DNA of 45,263 nucleotides from Acidobacteriota bacterium (GCA_003154775.1 PMES01000034.1:1-45263); one strand, 5' to 3'. Shown: positions 32,764-42,383, numbered from the stretch's first letter. The notes: generated by a model not told the origin, from the sequence alone. Made by a program: numbers and translations.

Positions 32764-34532
32764 TTCACTTTGGCGATGACCAGCGTGCGGTCGTCGGAAA
32801 GCGGCGCGCCCTGCGTGAACCAGTCCACTTCCTGCAGGATCTGGTCGGCCATTTCCGCCGCGGTCATTTCGTGATGCTGTTCGATGAAGCGCAGCAAGCG
32901 CGTGGTGCCGAAGAACTGGCCGTCGCTGTTCGTCGTTTCCGCGATACCGTCCGAGTGAAACACCAGGATGTCGCCGGCCTGCAGCGTCACGCCCCATTCG
33001 TCGTACTGCGTCTCCTCGAAGATTCCCAGCGGGAACCCCGTCAGGTCGATGCGCTCGCAACGCCCATCCTTATACAAGAGCGGCTGCGACTGCCCCGCGT
33101 TCGCCACCCGCAGCTTCTGCCGGCCCTTCTGCCACGTGGCAAAACATGCTGTCATGAACCGCCCTTCAATCCGCCGCTCGCCCACCAGATGGTTCATCTG
33201 CCGCAGCATTTCCGCGGGCTGCAACTTCTGCGGCGCCAGGCTGCGCATGATGCCGATGGCCACCGCGCCATACAACGCCGCCGCTGTGCCCTTCCCGCTG
33301 ACGTCGCCCAGCGCAATGCCCAATTGCTGCGGCCCGTAACGCAGAAACTCGTACAAATCGCCGCAAACTTCCCGCGCGGAAAGATATCGCGCCGCAACAT
33401 CCAACCCGTAGTCATCCGTCGGCACCGGCCGCAATAGCGCGCCTTGAATCCTCTTCGCCGCCTGCACTTCGCGGTCGAGTCGCGCTTCGTCCTTCGCCAC
33501 CTGCTCATACAGCCGCGCGTTTTCCAGCGACACCGCAAGATTGGACGCCAGGATCGACAGCGTCTGCACGTGGTCGGCGTTGAAATAATTGAGTTGCGGG
33601 CTTTCCAGATCGAGCACGCCAATCACCTTGCCCTTGTGCATCATGGGAATCGCCAACTCCGACCGCGTCTCCGGATTTATCATCAGGTAGCGCTCATCCT
33701 TGGTTACATCGGGCACCAGCACGGGCTCCCGCAGCGTCGCCGCCGCGCCCACAAGTCCTTCGGTCGCCGCCACGCGCATTTTGCCTTGCACTCTCTGCCC
33801 GTGCTTCACATCCACTCGGTGCCGGAAAATGTGCTGCTCTTCGTCGTACAGCATGATGCTCAATATCTGGTAATCGATGACCCGCTTCACCTGTTCCGCC
33901 GCGTGGCGTAACAGCTCTTCCACATCCAGGATCGAGCTGATCTCCCGGCTCACCTCATTCAGCACCAGCAGCGTTTCCGCCTGCGCGCGCACCTTCTGAA
34001 ACAGCCGCGCATTTTCGATGGCTACCGCCAGGCGGCTCGCCAGCAGCGCCAGTATGCGCTGCTGATCTTTCGTGAAGTAGTCCAGGTGCTGGCTCTGGAT
34101 ATCCAGCACGCCCACGCACTTCCCGCGGAACATCAGCGGCACCGCCAATTCGGAGCGCACGCTCTCTATCGCATTGATGTAGCGCGGATCCTGCGAAACG
34201 TCGCTCACCCGCACCGGATGGCCCGTCGCCGCCGCCGTTCCGGTAATGCCCTGCCCGATCGGCACGCGCAAATTCTCCGCCAGCCCCGGCGGATAGCCGA
34301 TTGCGAACCGGTGCGTCAGGTACGCGCCCTCTTCATCGGCCATCAGCACGCCGAATAGTTCGTAGTCGATGTGCCGCTTGATCAGCACGGCGGTGTGCGC
34401 CAGAACCTCGTCCAGGTCCAGCGACACATTCACCTCATCCCCGATTTCCGCAAACGTCGCCAGCACTTCGGCGGAAGTCTCCGGGTTCTCTGCAGGTGGA
34501 GCTGTTTGTAATTTGGGATCCGTGGCTTCCAT
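32760..34532 (-). CDS. GAF-GAF-PP2C (SpoIIE-type) phosphatase
   Basis: A 590-residue cytoplasmic signalling protein: GAF 1 (about 25-175), GAF 2 (about 195-345), a short coiled linker, and a SpoIIE/RsbU-like PP2C domain (about 370-590). Metal-binding acidic residues are visible in CGDLYEF, GDVSGKG, HSDGI and the final DDRTLVI. Such proteins dephosphorylate anti-sigma-factor antagonists in response to ligands or oxygen/redox cues sensed by GAF. No anti-sigma or antagonist gene is next to it; instead it is coupled to lysA. Confidence 0.9.
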   Translation of the reverse strand: MEATDPKLQTAPPAENPETSAEVLATFAEIGDEVNVSLDLDEVLAHTAVLIKRHIDYELFGVLMADEEGAYLTHRFAIGYPPGLAENLRVPIGQGITGTAAATGHPVRVSDVSQDPRYINAIESVRSELAVPLMFRGKCVGVLDIQSQHLDYFTKDQQRILALLASRLAVAIENARLFQKVRAQAETLLVLNEVSREISSILDVEELLRHAAEQVKRVIDYQILSIMLYDEEQHIFRHRVDVKHGQRVQGKMRVAATEGLVGAAATLREPVLVPDVTKDERYLMINPETRSELAIPMMHKGKVIGVLDLESPQLNYFNADHVQTLSILASNLAVSLENARLYEQVAKDEARLDREVQAAKRIQGALLRPVPTDDYGLDVAARYLSAREVCGDLYEFLRYGPQQLGIALGDVSGKGTAAALYGAVAIGIMRSLAPQKLQPAEMLRQMNHLVGERRIEGRFMTACFATWQKGRQKLRVANAGQSQPLLYKDGRCERIDLTGFPLGIFEETQYDEWGVTLQAGDILVFHSDGIAETTNSDGQFFGTTRLLRFIEQHHEMTAAEMADQILQEVDWFTQGAPLSDDRTLVIAKVK

Positions 34533-34640
34533 GTATCCCTTAATTATAGCAGGCGTTTCCGGAAGGTTCCGCTGGAGCGGCTCACATCCCGTGCAAATCG
34601 ATTGCGCGGCCGGGTATTACCGCACGAATGGAAGCGTCCG

Positions 34641-35240
34641 TTACTCGTTCTTTGTTTTTCCGCGCGACCCCAGCTGCAGCACGCACACATCCGGCAAATT
34701 CCGGTAGCGCTCGTCAAAATCCAGCCCGTAGCCCACCACAAATTCATTCGGGATCGGGAACCCCGTGTAATCGGCTTTCACGTCCGCAATGCGGCGCTCC
34801 ACCTTGTCCAGCAGCACCGCCACGCGCAAGTGCCTCGGTTTCCGCTCTTCAAACAATTTCAACAGGTATTTGAGCGTCAGTCCGGTGTCCAGGATGTCCT
34901 CGACAATCAGCACCGTGCGCCCCTCAATGCCGACGTCGAGGTCCTTGGTCAACTTCACTTCCCCCGTCGAATCCGTGCCCTTGCCGTAACTCGATACCCC
35001 GAGAAAATCGAAGGACACCTCGCCGCCCAATTCCCTTGCCAGATCCGCCAGAAAAAAGATCGACCCTTTCAGCACGCCGATCAAGTGCAGGGTGTCATCC
35101 GGGAAACCCCGCCGGATTTCCCGCGCCATCTCCGCAACCCTCGCTCGGATTCGCGCATGCGAAATCAGCACGCGCAGCGCTTCACCCGGGCGGTGTCCTT
35201 CCTGTTCTTTCGCTGTCTTCCGATTGCGGATTTTGCTCAC
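34641..35240 (-). CDS. hpt: Hypoxanthine phosphoribosyltransferase
   Basis: Purine salvage: makes IMP/GMP from hypoxanthine/guanine and PRPP. The 199-residue protein has the PRPP motif VLIVEDILDTGLTL, GVLKGSIFF and the C-terminal DFDERYRNLPDVCVL. The first 20 residues are polar and variable. It lies 108 bases upstream of the GAF-PP2C gene; whether they share a transcript is unclear. Confidence 0.93.
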   Translation of the reverse strand: MSKIRNRKTAKEQEGHRPGEALRVLISHARIRARVAEMAREIRRGFPDDTLHLIGVLKGSIFFLADLARELGGEVSFDFLGVSSYGKGTDSTGEVKLTKDLDVGIEGRTVLIVEDILDTGLTLKYLLKLFEERKPRHLRVAVLLDKVERRIADVKADYTGFPIPNEFVVGYGLDFDERYRNLPDVCVLQLGSRGKTKNE

Positions 35241-35434
35241 AGCCGGCTGCTCACCGAGGTTGCCGATCGGTCTTTCATGAAATGTGAATTCCCTTCTCTG
35301 AAGTCAATCTCTCTGCTCCAAATTTCCATCAATCGTATGTTCTGCCCACGATGCTGTCAATTCAGCCGTTTTCTTGCCGCCGGCTATCTCGCGCATTCCG
35401 CGCTTCGTCGGCTATACTTCTTCTCTGTCAACTC

Positions 35435-36100
35435 ATGTTCCCCATCGCTAAATCCAGCATCCTGGTTGTCTCCGCGCTCTTCCCGATCGTGAATCCGCTC
35501 GGTGGCGCACCGATTTTCCTTTCCCTCACTCACTACTACTCCACCATCCAGCGCAAGCTCCTTTCTCGCAATATCGCTATCAACAGCTTCCTGCTTCTCC
35601 TCGGATCCTACTTCATCGGCACGCACATTCTCGCGTTCTTCGGAATTTCGCTGCCCGTAGTGCAGGTCGGCGGCGGCCTCGTCGTTATGGCCGCGGGCTG
35701 GAACATGCTCAAGCAAAAAGAAGGAGACGAAACCCGCGGCAACGTTCAGCAGTCCGTGGATCCCCGCGATCTCTCCAGCCGTGCTTTCTACCCTCTAACC
35801 CTTCCGTTGACCGTTGGCCCTGGTTCCATTTCCGTGGCCATCACGCTCGGCGCCAACGAACCCCATCATGGAGCCAGCATTCTCTTTTCCATCATTGGCG
35901 CCGTCATCGGCTCGCTGCTCATCGCCGTCAGCGTCTATTTCTGCTATGCCTTTGCAGACCGTCTCGCGCAAATTCTCGGCCCCACCGCCATGACGGTGAT
36001 CATGCGGCTCACCTCATTCCTGCTCGTTTGCATCGGCGTGCAAATATTCTGGAACGGCTTTTCCGCGCTGTTGAGCTCCCTCCCCGCGATGGCCCGCTGA
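35435..36100 (+). CDS. MarC/YchE family integral membrane protein
   Basis: A 221-residue protein with six hydrophobic segments, of the MarC family (function not settled; early links to antibiotic resistance were withdrawn). Typical pieces are FPIVNPLGGAPIFLSL at the start, GGGLVVMAAGWNML, and FYPLTLPLTVGPGSISVAI. The Met at 35435 fits the family; an in-frame ATG at 35351 adds a non-conserved leader. A TATACT box at 35413-35418 would give a leader of only about 10 bases, so translation may be nearly leaderless. Confidence 0.85.
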   Translation: MFPIAKSSILVVSALFPIVNPLGGAPIFLSLTHYYSTIQRKLLSRNIAINSFLLLLGSYFIGTHILAFFGISLPVVQVGGGLVVMAAGWNMLKQKEGDETRGNVQQSVDPRDLSSRAFYPLTLPLTVGPGSISVAITLGANEPHHGASILFSIIGAVIGSLLIAVSVYFCYAFADRLAQILGPTAMTVIMRLTSFLLVCIGVQIFWNGFSALLSSLPAMAR

Positions 36101-36121
36101 CTTTTGCGCCCCGTCTTTTCC

Positions 36122-37228
36122 TTACTTCCAATCCGGCAACGCTCTTCTTCCCAAAATCGCCTCTGCCGCCCAGCATCCCAAATAGACCGATTGCGCCACG
36201 CCATGGCCTGAGTACGCTCCCAGCACAATCGCGTTTTCGCTTGCCGGATGCCGCTCAAACACCGGTTTCCATTCCCACGTCATGCAGATTGGTCCGCCCC
36301 AGCGGTGCGTGATCTCCACGTCTTTCAACGCCGGATGCAGCCCATGCACGCGCCTCTCAAGCTGCGTGAACAATCCCGCGGCCTCACCACGCTCGATATC
36401 CAGCGTCCCCAATTCACGCCAATCCTGCAGGAATACCAACCCGCTCCCGAAAACCACCTGATTCTCCGCCAGCAGCCGTCCCCACAGGTACGGCAAGTCC
36501 ACCGTGTAAAACGGCTTTCGCTCTGCCAACCCAATCTTTTGTAGTTGGTCGTCTGTCAAAGATTGCGTTGCCACAGCAAGCGTGAATGCCGCTCCCGCCC
36601 TCTCATTTAATCCGGTCATTTCCAGCGCAAACGCATTCGTCGCGAACAGGACTTTTCCTGCCTGCACCACGCCGCTTTTCGTCCGTAACTCCACCTCTCT
36701 GGCAAACCGCGCCTCCTCCACGCCACCTTCCTCAAACAGCATCGCGCCCGTGCGCTCCGCCGCCCGCGCCAAACCGCTTACCATCTTTCCTGGATTGATC
36801 GTGCCGCCCGGCACTTCCTTCACAGCGCAAAGTTCCCCCGAATCCCTCCACCGGATCGGCGAATTCTCAAGTGGCGCCGCTCTCCCCAATTCGTACGCAC
36901 CCGGCAGCGACACTTCGCCCTCCACTTCCAACTCCTGCAGAATTTTCTGATATCCCCCGAGCACATCGCCCAGCCCCTCCAACTCGCCGGCCGCGCTTTC
37001 CGCCAGCGCCACGCCTCCCGTGTACCCACTCGATCCCGCGCCAAATTGCCCCGCCTCAAACAGCGCCACGCTTTTCTCCGGCGCCAGACGCTTCAACCAC
37101 GCTGCCGCCGCCAATCCCGTGAACCCGCCGCCCACCACTGCAAAATCCATTGCCGCCGGCAGCGCTCGTGGCGTCGCCCGGAACTCTACTGTCCACGGCC
37201 GTCTTCCCCAATTCTTGTTTCCACTCAT
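36122..37228 (-). CDS. FAD-dependent oxidoreductase (DAO family)
   Basis: A 368-residue enzyme of the D-amino-acid/glycine oxidase superfamily. The dinucleotide-binding motif is VVGGGFTGLAAAAWL (about residues 31-45), GAGSSGYTGG follows, and GAYSGHGVAQSVYLG near the C-terminus closes the FAD site. There is no signal peptide. Substrate unknown: amines, amino acids and gamma-glutamylputrescine are all possible for this group. It stands alone, convergent with marC and divergent from ybaK. Confidence 0.87.
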   Translation of the reverse strand: MSGNKNWGRRPWTVEFRATPRALPAAMDFAVVGGGFTGLAAAAWLKRLAPEKSVALFEAGQFGAGSSGYTGGVALAESAAGELEGLGDVLGGYQKILQELEVEGEVSLPGAYELGRAAPLENSPIRWRDSGELCAVKEVPGGTINPGKMVSGLARAAERTGAMLFEEGGVEEARFAREVELRTKSGVVQAGKVLFATNAFALEMTGLNERAGAAFTLAVATQSLTDDQLQKIGLAERKPFYTVDLPYLWGRLLAENQVVFGSGLVFLQDWRELGTLDIERGEAAGLFTQLERRVHGLHPALKDVEITHRWGGPICMTWEWKPVFERHPASENAIVLGAYSGHGVAQSVYLGCWAAEAILGRRALPDWK

Positions 37229-37286
37229 GCTGCCCTCTCTCGCTCTTCTCCACTCTATACCCGCCTCTCTCCGCGCTCCCTCCTTT

Positions 37287-37311
37287 TGTAGTGGCCGATC
37301 TTTAGATCAGC
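37287..37311. repeat. TGTAGTGGCCGATCTTTA repeat, copy 2
   Basis: Identical over 18 bases to 31195-31212. It ends in GATCTTTAGATC, a near-palindrome. It lies between divergent genes, about 40 bases before the -10 box of ybaK. Confidence 0.75.
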
Positions 37312-37342
37312 TCTGTTCCTTTCCCTCTTCTTCGCGCAGGTC

Positions 37343-37348
37343 TATAAT
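37343..37348 (+). promoter_or_regulatory. Consensus -10 box (TATAAT) of ybaK
   Basis: TATAAT lies 35 bases before the ybaK start codon, with no good -35 box (TTTCCC at 17-base spacing). A transcript would start near 37355 and include the strong AAAGGAG ribosome site. Confidence 0.5.
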
Positions 37349-37382
37349 CCGCCTGTAGGTCTTGGGCGAAAGGAGTACGCCC

Positions 37383-37850
37383 ATGAGTATTTCCTCGCGT
37401 TTGAAGTCTTTCCTGGATAGCAAGCAGATCCCCTACGAATCGCTCTCTCACTCGACTTCGTACACCGCTCAGGGTGTGGCTGCGGTCATGCAAATCTCCG
37501 GCAAAGAGATGGCCAAGACCGTCGTGTTGCGCGCTGGCGAGCGAGGCGATGAAACGATTCTGGCGGTTCTGCCGGGCCCCCGGCATGTGAAACTCGACAA
37601 ACTGTCCGCGGCCATCGGCAAGCCGGTGCGTCTGGCCACTGAGTTGGAGTTCAGCACTCTCTTCCCCGATTGCGAACTCGGTGCCATGCCGCCATTCGGC
37701 TCGTTGTACGATTTGCCCATCTACGTGGATGAGTCGTTGGCTCAGGACGTCGAAATCGTCTTCAACGCTGGTACGCACCACGACGCCGTGCGCTTGCGCT
37801 ACGACGACTTCCTGCGTCTCGCGAATCCGACCGTCTGCTCCTTCGCATGA
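37383..37850 (+). CDS. YbaK/EbsC-type aminoacyl-tRNA deacylase
   Basis: A 155-residue YbaK/ProX domain protein. Family members hydrolyse mischarged tRNA (for example Cys- or Ala-tRNA-Pro) in trans. Visible features: GKEMAKTVVLRAG with the conserved catalytic lysine, and the glycine-rich GAMPPFGSLYDLPIYVDE loop. ATG at 37383 has AAAGGAG seven bases upstream; the start at 37362 does not. Which tRNA it edits is unknown. Confidence 0.88.
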   Translation: MSISSRLKSFLDSKQIPYESLSHSTSYTAQGVAAVMQISGKEMAKTVVLRAGERGDETILAVLPGPRHVKLDKLSAAIGKPVRLATELEFSTLFPDCELGAMPPFGSLYDLPIYVDESLAQDVEIVFNAGTHHDAVRLRYDDFLRLANPTVCSFA

Positions 37851-37948
37851 CGCTCGCTCGCCGCTCCGTGCCTTCGCCTGTGCAACGATTGTTGTGTGCC
37901 CTGGCGCGTCCCACTCGTCCCTACCAGCGTGCCGAGTGATTATCTTTC

Positions 37949-38014
37949 TTTAGGAGGCCGGGGCTTCAGCCCCGGCGCAAAACCTCTTGGGTGAATGGGC
38001 TTTAGCCCCTGAAG
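37949..38014. repeat. 66-bp double-hairpin repeat, copy 2
   Basis: Matches 27300-27365: the first 29 bases are identical, and ATGGGCTTTAGCCCCTGAAG differs by one base. It occupies the middle of the 310-base convergent gap between ybaK and msrA (37851-38160), which otherwise holds only a terminator. Confidence 0.85.
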
Positions 38015-38107
38015 GGAACCTTTTCTGTGATTCTCAGCAATCTTCTGCACTTCCCTCCGCACTTCCGCACCCAATAAGGCCGTGGTATCCGGCCCCACAT
38101 CCCCAAT

Positions 38108-38137
38108 AAAAAAGGAGAGGGCCGCCCCTCTCCTTTT
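38108..38137 (-). terminator. Rho-independent terminator after msrA
   Basis: AAAAGGAGAGG (38110-38120) pairs with CCTCTCCTTTT (38127-38137), an 11-bp stem with a 6-base loop. On the minus strand a T-run follows, 25 bases past the msrA stop. The plus-strand side ends in TTTT as well, so it may serve ybaK too. Confidence 0.85.
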
Positions 38138-38160
38138 GCCATTTCAATTTTTCTTCCTTC

Positions 38161-38634
38161 CTAAATGTGGCAGCTTTCCTGTCCTCTCTTCTCCAAATAC
38201 CGCTGGTGGTACTCTTCCGCGCGCCAGAAAGTTCCCGCCGGCGTGATCTCCGTCGCCACCGGCCGGTGAAACTTTCCGCTTGCTTCCAGCGCTTGCTTGG
38301 ATTTCAACGCCATCGCCTGCTGTTCTGGCGTGTGGAAGAAAACCGCCGTGCGGTACTGCTTCCCGAAGTCGGGCCCCTGCCGGTTCACTTGCGTGGGATC
38401 GTGCACCTTCCAGAACAGCTCCAGCAGTTGCTCGTAGCTGACCTTCGCCGGATCGAACGTCACCTGCACGACTTCGGCATGGCCCGTCTGATCGGAGCAC
38501 ACTTCCTTGTACGTGGGGTTCTCCGTCCGCCCGCCGCTGTAGCCAGACGCCGCATCCACCACTCCCGGCACGCGCCGGAAGGCCGCCTCCACTCCCCAGA
38601 AGCATCCTGCACCAAATGTGGCGATCTCAGTCAT
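38161..38634 (-). CDS. msrA: Peptide-methionine (S)-S-oxide reductase
   Basis: Repairs oxidised methionine (S-form) in proteins. The 157-residue protein has the active-site motif GCFWG near the N-terminus, [17 protein letters not shown], and GHAEVVQV. Start at 38634 with GGGAGGAG just upstream, three bases away; the alternative 38664 is not conserved. The C-terminal cysteine in GQESCHI may act as resolving cysteine. Confidence 0.94.
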   Translation of the reverse strand: MTEIATFGAGCFWGVEAAFRRVPGVVDAASGYSGGRTENPTYKEVCSDQTGHAEVVQVTFDPAKVSYEQLLELFWKVHDPTQVNRQGPDFGKQYRTAVFFHTPEQQAMALKSKQALEASGKFHRPVATEITPAGTFWRAEEYHQRYLEKRGQESCHI

Positions 38635-38716
38635 GCTCCTCCCCCCCGAATCGTCGTTACACACCTGTATCCGCTCTCTTGGATGCGCCAGCCGTGTTTT
38701 TCGATTCGCTGCGTAG

Positions 38717-39880
38717 TTACTGAGGCTTCCGCTTTGGCGCGGGCTTTAAGGCACTTAGTTCCTTCGCCTTTTCCGCGGCTGTTTCCTTGTATGGCGAATC
38801 CACGGAAGCGGCATCCGTGAACGCCTGAATCGCTTCCGGCTTCTTCTTAAGGTTCACGTAGGCAAATCCCAGCCGGTACTGATTTCGCGCATAGTTCGTG
38901 GCATCAGCCTTCAGCAGGGGCGCCGCGCTCAAAAGATTCTTCACCGCCGCGGCACTGTCCTTTTTCTGCAGGCTCACTTGCCCGAGCGCGCTTAACGCCA
39001 ACCCCTTCTGCAGGTCATTTTGTTTCTTCCACTCTTCAGCGCTCACATTTTCCGGCTTCTTCGCCGTATCGCAGAGCGCACTTACTTTCTTCGCATACTC
39101 CTCCGCTTTGTCCAATTGCGTGCCCGCTTGGCTGTAGTAATCCGCCAAGACCAGCAGCATCCCGACGTTGTTCGGGTCTTTCGCCAGGACCCCATTCCCC
39201 AGGTCCAGCAACTTCCCCGTGTCCTGCGCTTGCTGATAAGCAAAAACCGCATCAATCAGCGCGTGTTGGGCATTCGGCGAATCGGGAAAGATCTTCGCAA
39301 AACGCGCCAGGAAATCCGCCTTCTTCGCCGGCTCCTTCGGCTGGTACGCCGCGTTCAGCATTGACTGCTCAATGTAATCCTGGCTCTCCTTCACCTGTTC
39401 CAGCTTCCGCGTCTTCTGCTCGTCCCAATAATCCGCCGCTGTTCCTGCTGGTGCGGGTGCCCCTCTGTAGCGCTGCAGGATCCCGGCCGTCTTTTCGCCA
39501 TAGGCAAACACGCGTTCCGTGTCTCCCTTCTCACTCGCCGCACGCACCATGTTCACTCCGTTGGAATAGTTCTCCGGGTCGCGTGCCCACAGCTTGTCGC
39601 CATACTCGAAGGCCTTGTCGTATTGCTTCGCGTTGATGTAATAGTTCACGTACTGCTCATCCGCGATGATCTGAAAATCATCGTCGGAATGCGCGTTGGA
39701 AAATTCGTCAATTAGCTTTAGCTTCTCCGCAGGGTCGGTCGCCGCGTTGATCGCCGTGAGCTGGTGGTCCTCATCCGAACCTGTGGAGATCGGAACAGTT
39801 TTGCCGAGTTGTGCCATGCTGGCGGGAGCGATAATCGCTAGGAGCAATAACAGGCCAGTAAGAAATCGTGCGCGTGCCAT
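38717..39880 (-). CDS. Exported TPR-type repeat protein
   Basis: A 387-residue protein with a signal peptide (residues 1-23, ending SMA-QL) and helical repeats resembling tetratricopeptide units across about 65-370 (for example [22 protein letters not shown] and [25 protein letters not shown]). A lysine/proline tail ends it. It likely sits in the periplasm and mediates protein contacts; partner unknown. ATG at 39880 has AGGAGGT upstream. It is followed by msrA after 82 bases. Confidence 0.82.
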   Translation of the reverse strand: MARARFLTGLLLLLAIIAPASMAQLGKTVPISTGSDEDHQLTAINAATDPAEKLKLIDEFSNAHSDDDFQIIADEQYVNYYINAKQYDKAFEYGDKLWARDPENYSNGVNMVRAASEKGDTERVFAYGEKTAGILQRYRGAPAPAGTAADYWDEQKTRKLEQVKESQDYIEQSMLNAAYQPKEPAKKADFLARFAKIFPDSPNAQHALIDAVFAYQQAQDTGKLLDLGNGVLAKDPNNVGMLLVLADYYSQAGTQLDKAEEYAKKVSALCDTAKKPENVSAEEWKKQNDLQKGLALSALGQVSLQKKDSAAAVKNLLSAAPLLKADATNYARNQYRLGFAYVNLKKKPEAIQAFTDAASVDSPYKETAAEKAKELSALKPAPKRKPQ

Positions 39881-40262
39881 GCTTACCTCCTGTGCCTTTG
39901 AAAAGCTTTCTTCCGCATTCTATCTTACATCGCATCTTACTTCCCTGCGGCCCTCCGCGCAAACCCTTTCGCTTCCCTTGCCCAGCGGCCATCCTTCCGC
40001 CAGCCGAACGACCGTCAGAAGGCGCGTGAGATTCCGATCACCCGGGTTACAGGGAGCGAGTCTACCTGTCTGGCAGAAGATGATCGGTCGGTTTTGTTTG
40101 GATGGATTGACGTCGCACAAAAAGAGACTCCAACTAGCCTGACCGGATGAGTTGCACGCCTCGCAACCCGGAAGTGGCCAAACGCTTTGCTTCAGTTGCG
40201 CAAAACTTCTGAAGTGTTGCCGATTCTGCGCCCAGTTTGAACAGAATTCATTCTCTCGTGCC
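39881..40262. other. 382-base intergenic space, no gene seen
   Basis: Between the GH127 gene and the TPR gene, both on the minus strand. No ORF here has a credible start and composition. An inverted repeat CTTCAG (40190-40195) / CTGAAG (40209-40214) lies past the GH127 stop but has no T-run. The promoter of the TPR gene should be here; only weak matches are visible. Confidence 0.5.
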
Positions 40263-42320
40263 TCAAGATTTGAGCAGCGGCGTCCAAACGACCATAGGAG
40301 TGGGCGCGCGGTTCGCCCATGCGTAATACGGGATGAAGGTGAGTGGCACTTTGGTAGTTTTGCCTGCAGCGGCAGATGAAGGGAAATAGAGCGCGCGGCG
40401 GGCATCAGAAGCATGCACCGCGGCTCCCTCGTGATGCAGGACGACAACTCCGTCGAGGAGGCCCTTCTCAAACGAATCAGAAAAGCCCTGCTCCGGTTTT
40501 GCACTGTCCGTCAACAGGGCGACCTCGGCGAGAGCCACGCCCGCAGGCTGATCCAGTTGCTCCAAGCAATAAACCAGAGGACCGCGCTGGACGGCAACGC
40601 GCCCATTGTCTTCGACCACGCGCGCGTTTGCTTCCAGAATTTGCGGCGACATTTCGAGATCGAGATGAATCACATCGCCCGAAGTCCAGCGCCGACGCAG
40701 GGGAAGATAGCGGCCGGACTCGCCTCCCGGAACTGGCTTACCGTTGACGGTAACCGAGCACCGCCCGCTCCACCCGGGAATCCGAAGATAAATCGTGAAT
40801 TCGGCGGGCGAAGAGGGACTCACCTCGATCTCCACCACGCCCTGCCACGGATAGTTCGTCTTCTGAACGACTTTCAGCGACGTCCCATTTCTCAGGTGCC
40901 AGTTCAGTTCTGAATTGTGGAAGAGGTGAACGTACAGGCCGTCCCGGCTCGTGCTGTAGAAATAACCGGGCAACGATGCGAAGGTGCGCTCGAGGTTCGG
41001 CGGGCAGCATGTGGTGTCGTACCACTCGTTGCGGATTTTGTCGCCGTTTTCCGGATCGAAGGCCAGCGGATTGCGATAACAATAGAGCGTCCCGCTCAGA
41101 GACATCCCGGAATTGATGCCGTTGTAAAGCGCCCGCTCGATGACGTCGGCGTAACGCGCATCGCCGGTGGCCGCAAGCATGCGCCAATTCCACATCATAT
41201 TGCCGATGGCAGCGCAGCTCTCGCCATAGGCCTGAGCATTCGGGAGTTCGTAATGTTCGCCGAAGGCCTCCCCGTCGCTGCGCGCGCCGACGCCTCCGGT
41301 GATGTACATCTGCCTGGAAACGAGATCGCTCCAGAGCGTATTCAGCGTTTTCCAGTAGGAGTCATCGCCGGTTTCCAGGTAGTAGTCCGCAGCGCCGCAA
41401 CACGCGTACATCGCGCGGACGGCGTGGCCTTCCAAATGGGTTCGCGAGGTGAAGGGCTTGCCACAGAAGTGATAGACATAATCTCGCTTCTCGAGGGCGA
41501 TGCGGTCGTCACCGTTAAGAACGTACTCCGCGAGGCGGAGCTGGCGCTTATCGCCAGTCATGCGATAGAGCTCCACAAGGGCGAGCTCGATCTCCGGGTG
41601 GCCGGAAAAAATCGGTTTCTTATCCGGGCCGGGGCCGTACGCGGGCAGAAGAAAATCGTTCACAAAGCGAATCCCGGCGTCCAGCAATGTGCGCTCCCCC
41701 GTGGCGCGGTAGTACGCCGTCGCTCCCTGGAGCAGGTGGCCGATGTCGTAGAGTTCGTGACCCCATTGCTGCGTCCGCGGCTCCATCCGCTCGGAAGCGA
41801 GTTTGCCGGCAAAGTAGGTGTTCAGATAGCCGCCGGGCTCCTGCGCCGCAACCACATCTTTAATCATGGATTCGGCAATGGCACGAAGCTCCGGGCGATC
41901 GCCAGACTGCAAGGTGAAGCCAACCGCCTCCAGCCATTTGTAAACATCCGAATCGGAATAGACCGGGCCGCGCTGCGGGGCATTGCTCTTGCCCGTCAGC
42001 CGGCGGAAGTTGTCCATGCGGCCGTTGGCTTCCAGCAATTTCCCCATGGAAGGAATACTGTTTTCGACGTTGGCCGTGCGGCGCGACGCCCAGAAACCCG
42101 TGTCAATTCTGACCGCGTGAACAGGGATGTTTTTCAATTTGGCGTAGGGCGAATTTGCCAGATTCAAGATGCCCTGTTCGTTCCAAGGCGGATTGGCCGT
42201 CAGTGCAACGCCCGTCGTTTGGTTCGGGAAAAATGAGGATAGGGGCTGGGGCATATTTGAAAGGACAGCAACGGAAGCGGCGGCCGACACAAATTGCCGG
42301 CGGGTTACTCTTGCGGACAT
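40263..42320 (-). CDS. GH127 beta-L-arabinofuranosidase, Tat-exported
   Basis: A 685-residue glycoside hydrolase of family 127, which releases beta-linked L-arabinofuranose from plant glycans such as hydroxyproline-rich proteins. The N-terminus TRRQFVSAAASVAVL is a twin-arginine signal. The zinc-thiolate catalytic set is visible: Glu367-x-Cys369 (GESCA) and Cys438-Cys439 (TTCCPPNLER), with one cysteine as nucleophile in the known enzyme. The alpha/alpha barrel spans about 60-480, followed by beta-sandwich domains. ATG at 42320 has AAGGAG nine bases upstream. Divergent from the M1 peptidase, with a good promoter of its own. Confidence 0.9.
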   Translation of the reverse strand: MSARVTRRQFVSAAASVAVLSNMPQPLSSFFPNQTTGVALTANPPWNEQGILNLANSPYAKLKNIPVHAVRIDTGFWASRRTANVENSIPSMGKLLEANGRMDNFRRLTGKSNAPQRGPVYSDSDVYKWLEAVGFTLQSGDRPELRAIAESMIKDVVAAQEPGGYLNTYFAGKLASERMEPRTQQWGHELYDIGHLLQGATAYYRATGERTLLDAGIRFVNDFLLPAYGPGPDKKPIFSGHPEIELALVELYRMTGDKRQLRLAEYVLNGDDRIALEKRDYVYHFCGKPFTSRTHLEGHAVRAMYACCGAADYYLETGDDSYWKTLNTLWSDLVSRQMYITGGVGARSDGEAFGEHYELPNAQAYGESCAAIGNMMWNWRMLAATGDARYADVIERALYNGINSGMSLSGTLYCYRNPLAFDPENGDKIRNEWYDTTCCPPNLERTFASLPGYFYSTSRDGLYVHLFHNSELNWHLRNGTSLKVVQKTNYPWQGVVEIEVSPSSPAEFTIYLRIPGWSGRCSVTVNGKPVPGGESGRYLPLRRRWTSGDVIHLDLEMSPQILEANARVVEDNGRVAVQRGPLVYCLEQLDQPAGVALAEVALLTDSAKPEQGFSDSFEKGLLDGVVVLHHEGAAVHASDARRALYFPSSAAAGKTTKVPLTFIPYYAWANRAPTPMVVWTPLLKS

Positions 42321-42334
42321 GGCGATGCACTCCT

Positions 42335-42383
42335 TCGACCTGGAACTGGGGTCGATACTAACGTGAGGAGACTCCCCATACAA
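42335..42383 (-). promoter_or_regulatory. GH127 promoter with overlapping inverted repeat
   Basis: On the minus strand TTGTAT (42378-42383) and TAGTAT (42355-42360) are 17 bases apart. Just downstream an inverted repeat TCGACC (42335-42340) / GGTCGA (42350-42355) covers the expected transcription start, a typical place for a repressor site. The rest of the space to 42594 holds no other clear element. Confidence 0.5.
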
